Positions 27,314 through 32,969 of a stretch of DNA of 34,287 nucleotides are shown here, piece by piece. A model generated the notes under the pieces. It was not told where the DNA came from and made no database searches. It saw only the letters and a program-made list of their open reading frames with translations. Within the stretch, counting starts at the first letter, position 1, and every line of letters begins with the position of its first letter. The DNA comes from Xanthomonas sp. (GTDB lineage: Bacteria; Pseudomonadota; Gammaproteobacteria; Xanthomonadales; SZUA-5). Position numbers and translations under genes: made by a program. The stretch lies in the NCBI GenBank assembly GCA_020693165.1, contig JAIMJQ010000021.1, positions 1 to 34,287 of the forward strand, in the 5' to 3' direction.

Positions 27314-27969
27314 AGGCGGTGTTGTTCGATCTCGACGGCACGCTGATCGATACCGCCGCGGACTTGCTGGGGACGCTCGACGATGTGCGCGCCGAACTTG
27401 GGTTGGCGCCGTGCGCTGCGGGTCTCTCGCCGGCGGTGGCGGCGCGCGGTGGCCGCGGCATCCTCGCACTTGGCTTCGCCGATGATCCCGGTGCCGTCGA
27501 GCGCCTGCTGCCGCGTTACCTCGAAATTTATGCCACCCGGCTGACGCGCGGCAGTCGCCCGTATGCGGGTGTCGATGAACTGCTGTCGGCGCTGGCCGCG
27601 CGCGGGATCGCCAGTGCCATCGTCAGCAACAAGCCGGAAGCCCTTGCGCGGCGGTTGCTGGAGCAACTCGGCTGGTCGCAGCGCTTCGCAGCGCTCGTCG
27701 GCGGCGATACGCTGGCGCTGCGCAAGCCGTCGCCGGAGCCGGTCTGGCACGCCTGCTCGGCGCTCGGCGTGGCGCCCGCGCACACGGCGATGGTGGGCGA
27801 CGATCGGCGTGACATCGAGGCCGGACGCGCCGCTGGATGTGCGCTGACCGTGGCCGCGGCGTATGGCTATCTCGAAGAGCCGGAGCAGGTCCACGGCTGG
27901 GGTGCGGATCGGATTGTCGACGCACCGGGCGACCTGCATCGATGGCTGCTCGGTAGCGACGTCCCATGA
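27307..27969 (+). CDS. HAD-IA phosphatase, Gph/MupP type
   Basis: This 220-residue HAD hydrolase has all four motifs: DLDGTLIDT with the nucleophile Asp, AIVSNKPE, the lysine in LRKPSPEP, and VGDDRRDIEAGRAAG. It would commonly be labelled phosphoglycolate phosphatase. In Pseudomonas the gene directly after ubiG encodes MupP, which dephosphorylates N-acetylmuramic acid 6-phosphate in cell-wall recycling, and the same position here makes MupP a real alternative. The ATG at 27307 overlaps ubiG by seven bases; an in-frame GTG at 27301 is also possible. The stop codon overlaps the next gene's ATG. Confidence 0.88.
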   Translation: MLKAVLFDLDGTLIDTAADLLGTLDDVRAELGLAPCAAGLSPAVAARGGRGILALGFADDPGAVERLLPRYLEIYATRLTRGSRPYAGVDELLSALAARGIASAIVSNKPEALARRLLEQLGWSQRFAALVGGDTLALRKPSPEPVWHACSALGVAPAHTAMVGDDRRDIEAGRAAGCALTVAAAYGYLEEPEQVHGWGADRIVDAPGDLHRWLLGSDVP

Positions 27970-28748
27970 TGCTGGCCGGCGTCGACGCCGAGCTTGCGCA
28001 GTTCTGCGCGCCATGGCTGGCGCGTGAGCCGCGCCTGCTGCTCGCCTGCCAGTTTGCACCGGCGGGCGCTCCTCGGGCGCGCTTGCTGGCCAGTTGCGTG
28101 CTCGCGCGGGAACTGGCCGAAGCCGCGATGACGGTCAGCGATCGCAGGATCGCCGAGGCCAAGTTGGGATGGTGGGCGGAAGAGTCGGCCGCGTGGGGCG
28201 CGGGCCGGCCACGCCACCCGCTGGCGCGCGGATTCGATCCGCAAGGCGGCGCCCATGCGTTGGCGGCGCTGACGCTGGCGAGTCGCGAATGGCTGGACGC
28301 GCCGCCCGCGGAGAGTGTCGAATCGCTGCTGCAGCAGATGCGGGTATTCGCTGCGGTCAGCGCCGGCCTGGATGGCTGCGGCTGCGTCGACCACTGGAGT
28401 TCGCTGTGGCTGGCGATCGTGCTGCGGCTGTCACTGGATGCGCGTGCCGCTTTGACCAGCGTCCTGCCGCTCGATCTGATGGCGCGCCACGGACTGCGGC
28501 GTTCGCAGTGGAGCGAGCTGGATGCTGCGCAGCGCTTGCCGGCACTCGCCGATCTGGCGCAGCGCCTGCCGACTGCGGACGCGATCGCTGACGACCCGGG
28601 ATTGGCCGCGATGGTGGTTCTCGAGCGACGCTGGTTGCAACGATTGTCGCGTACCGGGGCGGATCGCGTCGGATTTCTCGACGTCGTTGCGGCCTGGCAG
28701 GCGGGTCGGGCAGCTGTGAGGGTTGGCAGCCGGGCCTCGGGTCCGTAG
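27966..28748 (+). CDS. Divergent squalene/phytoene synthase-like protein
   Basis: This is a 260-residue, alanine- and leucine-rich helical protein. The clearest family sign is RIAEAKLGWWAEESAAW, resembling the ExxLxWWxE segment in squalene/phytoene synthase-like proteins such as HpnC/HpnD and NDUFAF6. HPLARGF and the later helices are compatible with that fold. The aspartate-rich DxxxD motifs needed for prenyl-diphosphate chemistry are not evident, so it may not be a synthase. The ATG at 27966 overlaps the phosphatase stop (ATGATG). It ends the efp–mtaD–ubiG run, which suggests a link to isoprenoid or quinone metabolism, but this is inference. Confidence 0.5.
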   Translation: MMLAGVDAELAQFCAPWLAREPRLLLACQFAPAGAPRARLLASCVLARELAEAAMTVSDRRIAEAKLGWWAEESAAWGAGRPRHPLARGFDPQGGAHALAALTLASREWLDAPPAESVESLLQQMRVFAAVSAGLDGCGCVDHWSSLWLAIVLRLSLDARAALTSVLPLDLMARHGLRRSQWSELDAAQRLPALADLAQRLPTADAIADDPGLAAMVVLERRWLQRLSRTGADRVGFLDVVAAWQAGRAAVRVGSRASGP

Positions 28749-28780
28749 GCCAGGTGGCGTCGAATGCAGCTTGTTCGTGA

Positions 28781-28847
28781 GGGCGGGCTCGGTCTGCGAT
28801 CCTTGGCCGGCCCTGCGGACGGATCGCGAGCGGAGCCCACCCCGCCC
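28781..28847. repeat. Imperfect inverted repeat after the ubiG run
   Basis: The left arm at 28781–28802 (GGGCGGGCTCGG…) pairs with the right arm at 28821–28847, allowing a few unpaired bases in the right arm. GGCCGGCC forms the centre. It begins 33 bases after the stop codon of the squalene-synthase-like gene. It may terminate or stabilise that transcript; there is no T-run. Together with the rest of 28749–28884 it leaves only a short stretch before the next gene. Confidence 0.5.
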
Positions 28848-28884
28848 AAAGCCTCTTCGACGCCCTTTCGGGCATCATGTCCGC

Positions 28885-29460
28885 ATGAGCAAAGCCGAGC
28901 GCAACCGCAAGCCGTCCTCAAAGGCACGCCGCAAGAAGCGTCGGGTCAAACTGGCAATGGCCGGCAATGGCAGCGCGCCGACGCTGGTCTGTGCGCAGAC
29001 CGATGGTGTCGAATCGATGGCGCTCGGTCTTGGGCGTGCGGCGGGCCTGGCACATTCGGGCTTTGTGCCGAGCGGCACGCGCAACCCGGGCGAGACTTTT
29101 CTGGCAACGCCCACGCGGCATCCGTCGCAGGCATTGAAGTGGAATGTGCATGCCAGCGACGTCAGCGTGCTGGTCACGCCGGACGCGGCATTGTTCGGCC
29201 GCGCATTGCTGGCGCGCCAGTGGTGTGAGCGCTATCGCAAGCCGTGGTTGCATCTGTACACCGGAAGCTGCGATCCGGACACCATCCGCGTCTGGCTGAG
29301 GACGCGGGCGCCGAAGTCGATCCACGTCACCGGCGCGCGTGCGCATCAGGCGGAGCGACTGTCAGGGCCGATGGAAATCCTGGTCCGCGTGCTGGCCGAG
29401 TCGGCTGCAGCGGTCCGAGTCGACGCCGTTGGCGTCCCTCGCGTCCGAAAATCCGTCTGA
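28885..29460 (+). CDS. Putative molybdenum carrier (SLOG-fold) protein
   Basis: This 191-residue protein has a strongly basic start (SSKARRKKRRVK) and then a Rossmann-like domain. Segments aligning to the putative molybdenum carrier family are CAQTDGVESMAL (usual GGQTGVDxxAL), GFVPSGTRN (usual G-x-CPKGR), LKWNVHASDVSVLV (usual NVxxSDxTLI) and the C-terminal WLRTRAPKSIHVTGARAH (usual LNVAGPR). The glycine-rich first loop is altered, so ligand binding may differ. The ATG at 28885 gives the shortest conserved product. It is convergent with the NlpC/P60 gene. Confidence 0.65.
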   Translation: MSKAERNRKPSSKARRKKRRVKLAMAGNGSAPTLVCAQTDGVESMALGLGRAAGLAHSGFVPSGTRNPGETFLATPTRHPSQALKWNVHASDVSVLVTPDAALFGRALLARQWCERYRKPWLHLYTGSCDPDTIRVWLRTRAPKSIHVTGARAHQAERLSGPMEILVRVLAESAAAVRVDAVGVPRVRKSV

Positions 29461-29519
29461 ATTCCTGCGATATCCGCGGTTCGATGCGCGAACAGCGCCC
29501 CCTCAGGGTCGACCGGGAT

Positions 29520-30017
29520 TCATCCGAGCACGCGCCGCGCGCCGCGGAAGCGCGATTTCCAGTAGCGATCGTCGAGGTGGTCGAGGCGCACGCGGCCGCC
29601 ATGGTTGGGCGCATGCACGAAACGGCCCTCGCCGACATAGATGCCGACGTGCGAGATGCCGTTGCCGCCGGTGTCGAAGAACACCAGGTCGCCGGTCTGC
29701 AGCGCTGCCCGGCGCGGCGAGCGCAGGTCCATGCCGTACTGCGCGTCAGTGCTTCGTGGAAGCGCCAGGCCAAAAACGTCGCGGTAGACGAAGACGACAA
29801 AGCCCGAGCAATCGAATCCGACCCGCGGGTCGGCACCCGCCGTCCGATACGGCGTTCCTACCAGGCCGAGGGCGCGGAAGGCCAATTCGGCGGTGTTCGC
29901 CGCGGTCGCTGCTGGCGGGTCTTGCGTCAGCGGGCGTGGTGCCGGCGCGCTGGCACAACCGGCAAGCGCAGCAGCGACCAACACTGCCAGCAGTAGCTGC
30001 CGCCGCGCGTGAGACAT
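29520..30017 (-). CDS. NlpC/P60-family lipoprotein (peptidoglycan endopeptidase-like)
   Basis: This 165-residue lipoprotein has the signal MSHARRQLLLAVLVAAALAGC; Cys21 sits in a good LAGC lipobox. The NlpC/P60 domain has the catalytic Cys70 in VGFDCSGFVVFVY, then GDLVFFDTGG, His123 in ISHVGIYVG and His135 in FVHAPNHGG. Proteins of this type (MepS/Spr, NlpC) cut peptide cross-links or stem peptides in the cell wall. It starts seven bases after the stop codon of the TfoX-domain gene, so they share a transcript. The long Lnt homologue elsewhere in the window could be one of the enzymes that mature such lipoproteins. Confidence 0.93.
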   Translation of the reverse strand: MSHARRQLLLAVLVAAALAGCASAPAPRPLTQDPPAATAANTAELAFRALGLVGTPYRTAGADPRVGFDCSGFVVFVYRDVFGLALPRSTDAQYGMDLRSPRRAALQTGDLVFFDTGGNGISHVGIYVGEGRFVHAPNHGGRVRLDHLDDRYWKSRFRGARRVLG

Positions 30018-30024
30018 CGTTGGA

Positions 30025-30420
30025 TCAGTGCTCGTCGTCGCTGGATGGTGCGGCCGGGGCGTCGCGGTCGACCGGCTCGCTGAAGCCGAGCGCCTTGTCC
30101 ACCAGCGAGGGCCCGACATGCGCCTGACCGAGCCGCTTGGCGGTCTTGCGCGCCATCAGTTCCTGGTCGATCGCGTCTGCCGCCATCAGCAGCGCGGCCT
30201 TGCGATCCTCGCCGAGCGCCGTCCAGTGGCAGTCGTCCTCCGCACCGGCCATCGAATACAGCAGGTTCAGCGTTGGCTTGAAGCCGGCGACCTTGACCCG
30301 ACGGTAGGCTTCGACAGCGCCGAGCCTGCGCAGATCCTCCTCGGTACGGATGCCGATCTGGCGCAACCATGCGGCGCTTTTCGGGCCGACATTGCGGATT
30401 TTCGCGACGGGTAGTGCCAT
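30025..30420 (-). CDS. TfoX C-terminal-domain protein
   Basis: This 131-residue protein contains only the TfoX C-terminal domain: VAKIRNVGPKSAAWLRQIGI, with a helix-hairpin-helix-like GPKSAAWL, then RTEEDLRRLGAVEAYRRVK and LNLLYSMAGA. The N-terminal TfoX domain of the Haemophilus competence regulator is absent. The end is an acidic tail (APSSDDEH). Stand-alone C-terminal TfoX proteins have no settled role, so a link to DNA uptake is unproven. The ATG at 30420 follows GAGGAA; an earlier in-frame start at 30450 is less likely. Confidence 0.85.
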   Translation of the reverse strand: MALPVAKIRNVGPKSAAWLRQIGIRTEEDLRRLGAVEAYRRVKVAGFKPTLNLLYSMAGAEDDCHWTALGEDRKAALLMAADAIDQELMARKTAKRLGQAHVGPSLVDKALGFSEPVDRDAPAAPSSDDEH

Positions 30421-30474
30421 GGATTCCTCGGCAATGAGCGCGGACGTCAAACGATACGCGTCTGTAGACTGCAG

Positions 30475-30963
30475 TCAGTTGCAAGCGTTCAAAAAAACCC
30501 GCGCGAGCACCTCGATGCCGAACTGATCGACTTCATCGAATCGGCCCGGCTCCGGGCTGTCGATGTCGAGCACACCCAGCAGCGTGCCGTCGGGATTGAC
30601 CAGCGGCACGACGAGTTCCGAGCGCGAGGCGGCGTCGCAGGCGATATGCCCGGGAAACACATGGACGTCGGCGACCCGTTGCGTGGTGCGTGTGGTGGCT
30701 GCTGCGCCGCAGACGCCGCGGCCGAGCGCGATGCGCACGCACGCCGGCCTGCCCTGGAACGGGCCGACCACCAGTTCCTTGCCATCGAAAAAATAGAAGC
30801 CGACCCAGTTGACGCCGGGCAGCGCATGGTAAATCAGCGCCGAAAAGTTCGCGGCGTTGGCGATGCGATCGGTCTCGCCTTCGAGCAGATGCCCCGCCTG
30901 TTCGGCAAGCTCCGCGTACAGCGTGGGCTTGTCGGTGGCGGAGGAAGAGGGCAGTTCGAACAT
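30475..30963 (-). CDS. msrC: Free methionine-(R)-sulfoxide reductase (GAF domain)
   Basis: This 162-residue GAF-domain enzyme repairs oxidised free methionine. The substrate pocket and redox site are intact: WVGFYFFDGKELVVGPFQG, then Cys75 and Cys85 in ACVRIALGRGVCG and Cys109 in HIACDAASRSELVVPL. These are spaced exactly as Cys84, Cys94 and Cys118 in the E. coli protein. GVLDIDSPEPGRFDEVD is also typical. The ATG at 30963 lacks a strong ribosome-binding site. It heads a minus-strand run with the TfoX-domain gene 54 bases downstream and is divergent from tetR. Confidence 0.95.
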   Translation of the reverse strand: MFELPSSSATDKPTLYAELAEQAGHLLEGETDRIANAANFSALIYHALPGVNWVGFYFFDGKELVVGPFQGRPACVRIALGRGVCGAAATTRTTQRVADVHVFPGHIACDAASRSELVVPLVNPDGTLLGVLDIDSPEPGRFDEVDQFGIEVLARVFLNACN

Positions 30964-31045
30964 GGTCAGCTTGTGGCGGAAAAGACTGCGCGGATTCTGG
31001 CCAACATTCGGGCTGCTGGCGAGTGTGCGGTTCACATTGCGTCGC

Positions 31046-31075
31046 TTGACCGACCGACCGGTCGGTCAGTACCCT
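31046..31075 (+). promoter_or_regulatory. tetR promoter with overlapping 16-bp operator palindrome
   Basis: The sequence GACCGACCGGTCGGTC at 31052–31067 is a perfect palindrome, extended by further matching positions to 31049–31070. A −35-like TTGACC (31046–31051) and a −10-like TACCCT (31070–31075) sit 18 bases apart with the palindrome between them, so a bound repressor would block RNA polymerase. The predicted transcript would begin at or next to the tetR ATG at 31082. The palindrome also reads as tandem GACC units. Confidence 0.8.
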
Positions 31076-31081
31076 TGCGAG

Positions 31082-31735
31082 ATGACCACGACCGACGACC
31101 GCAGTGCCACCGACCGCATCCTCGACGCGGGCGTGCGCCTGTTCGCCGCGCGCGGCTTCGATGGCGTCTCGATGACCGATCTGGCTGCCGCGGCGCAGGT
31201 CAGCAAGGCCAACATATTCCATCATTTTGCCAACAAGGACGAGTTGTACCTTGCCACATTGAAGCACGCCGTCGCCGATTTCTCCCTGCAGCTGGCCGTG
31301 CTGAATCGCAGCGAGCCGGAATTCGCTGGGCGCGTGCGCGCCTTCGTCGCCTGGCATTCAACGCGTCTGCGCGAGCGCGAGCCGCAGACGCGCCTGCTGT
31401 TGCGTGAATTGTTCGGCGACGGCCGGCGTGGGCCGGATCTGGCGCGTGAGGTCTTCGGCGAGGGCCAGCGACTGTTGCTGGAACTGGTCTCGGCAGGCCA
31501 ACAAGCCGGTCATTTGCGCGCCGACGTCGATCCTGCGGTGGTGGCGCTGACGTTGGCGGCTGTCGACATCTTCAGCTTCCTTGCCGCCCCAACTTTGCGG
31601 GCGATCCCGCAGATGGCGTTTGCGGCCGACTCCGCGCAGCTGGCCGCGCGCGTAGCTGACCTGATCCTGCACGGCGCCCTGGTGCGTGCCGACGAACCGT
31701 CGACTTCCTCCCGGCCCCGCGGAGAACCCACATGA
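31082..31735 (+). CDS. TetR-family transcriptional regulator of the RND operon
   Basis: This 217-residue regulator has an N-terminal helix-turn-helix domain: RILDAGVRLFAARGFDGVSM, then LAAAAQVSKANIFHHFANKDELY. The C-terminal ligand and dimer domain is helical and not assigned to a specific ligand. A perfect operator palindrome lies in its own promoter, pointing to autorepression and control of the efflux genes downstream. Its stop codon overlaps the adaptor ATG by four bases. No ribosome-binding site is evident before the ATG, which fits the promoter's predicted start site beside the codon. Confidence 0.93.
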   Translation: MTTTDDRSATDRILDAGVRLFAARGFDGVSMTDLAAAAQVSKANIFHHFANKDELYLATLKHAVADFSLQLAVLNRSEPEFAGRVRAFVAWHSTRLREREPQTRLLLRELFGDGRRGPDLAREVFGEGQRLLLELVSAGQQAGHLRADVDPAVVALTLAAVDIFSFLAAPTLRAIPQMAFAADSAQLAARVADLILHGALVRADEPSTSSRPRGEPT

Positions 31736-32823
31736 TGACCTCACGAATCGGTTTGCCGCGTAGCGCCGGCGCAGTGGCGTTTTGCGCTGCACTGTTGCTG
31801 ACGGGTTGCGGGGCCGAAGAAGCCAGGCTGGAGCAGCGCGGCACGCCAATCACTGCGCAGCTGCCCGATGTGCGCACGGTGGCGACGGTCGAACACAGCG
31901 TGGGTGTGATCACCTCGCCGGAACTTCCGCTGGTCAAGGCCGAAGCCACCGGGCGGGTCGTCGAGTTGCTGGTTGATGCCGGCTCCACGGTGACGGTGGG
32001 CCAGCCGCTGGCGCGTCTGGACGATGAGGTACAACAGTTGGGGCTGCGCTCCGCCGAAGCCGCACTCAAGCGCGCCGAAGTGCAGCGCGACAACACCGGC
32101 AAATCGCTGAAGCGCCTTGTCGATCTGAAGGCCAGTGGAGCCGTCTCGCAGGGCGCGCTCGATGACGCTCGGGCTGCCGCCGATGCTGCCGCGGCCCAGG
32201 TCAACGAAGCCAGGGCCGCACTCGAGCAAGCGCGCTGGGGTCAGCGCATGACCGCGATCGTCTCGCCGATCGCCGGAATCGTGCAGCAGCGCCGGGTCGC
32301 CGTCGGCGATCTGGTGCGGGTCGGCGACCCGGTCATCGAGATCGCTGCAGCGTCGGCTTTGCGCGCAGTGTTGCCGTTTCCGGAGACCTTTTTCGGCCGC
32401 ATCCAGATCGGTCAGCGCGTGCAGCTGACGCTACCCGAACGCCCGGAGCAGGTCATCGAAGGTGAGATCAACGAGCTGCGCCCGATCGTCGGGCGTGACA
32501 ACCGCGCGATCGAGGCAATCGTCGCCTTTCCCAACCCCGGCGGCTGGCAGCCCGGCGCCAGCATCGTCGGCGAAGTCGTCATCGAGGCGCGCCCGGAGGC
32601 ACTGACGGTGCCAGTGGAGTCGCTGGTGCTGCGGCCGGCGGGAGAACTCGTATACGTCGTCGAGGGCAACGTGGCGAAGGCGGTGCCGGTGACCGTTGGC
32701 GTACGCACGTCGACTTTCGCCGAGATCCTGAGCGGACTGGCCGCGAACCAGACCGTTGCGGTCAAGGGCGCCGGCTTCCTGACCGATGGCGCACCGGTGG
32801 AAGTGCGCGCAGTGAAGCAGTGA
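31732..32823 (+). CDS. RND efflux periplasmic adaptor lipoprotein
   Basis: This 363-residue membrane-fusion protein links an inner-membrane RND pump to an outer-membrane channel. The signal ends in LLLTGC with the lipid-anchored Cys26. The lipoyl-like half motifs EATGRVVELLVDAGSTVTVGQ and SPIAGIVQQRRVAVGDLV flank an α-helical hairpin rich in Ala and Glu (about residues 100–175). The β-barrel and membrane-proximal domains follow, ending VPVESLVLRP … GVRTSTFAEILSGL. The TGA stop at 32821–32823 lies inside the terminal repeat of the element that follows, so the insertion may have set the C-terminus. Confidence 0.93.
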   Translation: MMTSRIGLPRSAGAVAFCAALLLTGCGAEEARLEQRGTPITAQLPDVRTVATVEHSVGVITSPELPLVKAEATGRVVELLVDAGSTVTVGQPLARLDDEVQQLGLRSAEAALKRAEVQRDNTGKSLKRLVDLKASGAVSQGALDDARAAADAAAAQVNEARAALEQARWGQRMTAIVSPIAGIVQQRRVAVGDLVRVGDPVIEIAAASALRAVLPFPETFFGRIQIGQRVQLTLPERPEQVIEGEINELRPIVGRDNRAIEAIVAFPNPGGWQPGASIVGEVVIEARPEALTVPVESLVLRPAGELVYVVEGNVAKAVPVTVGVRTSTFAEILSGLAANQTVAVKGAGFLTDGAPVEVRAVKQ

Positions 32824-32957
32824 ATAGTGAGTAGTGAGTAGTGACAGAGAGCCGGGGGATCGAATCGCCGGTTAATTCCTCGAGCATCTGATCGATTGCT
32901 GCAGATTCACGGCGATCCCCCAGCAAACACGGTTTTTACTGACTACTCACTATTCAC
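32820..32957. repeat. Heptamer-ended inverted-repeat element within the RND operon
   Basis: The 16-base ends 32820–32835 and 32942–32957 are perfect inverted copies starting GTGAATAGTGAG. The left end carries on as TAGTGAG-like heptamers and supplies stop codons in all three frames. Inside, GGGGGATCG … CGATCCCCC forms a second inverted repeat. The element separates the adaptor gene from the pump gene in what should be one operon; it contains no gene. A copy between co-transcribed genes could affect mRNA processing or the adaptor-to-pump ratio. Confidence 0.85.
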
Positions 32958-32969
32958 AGCCGCCAGCCC

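Noticed and set aside
32820-32957. Complete insertion sequence or CRISPR-like repeat
   Set aside because: No transposase and no spacer-separated repeat units; only inverted ends and an internal hairpin.
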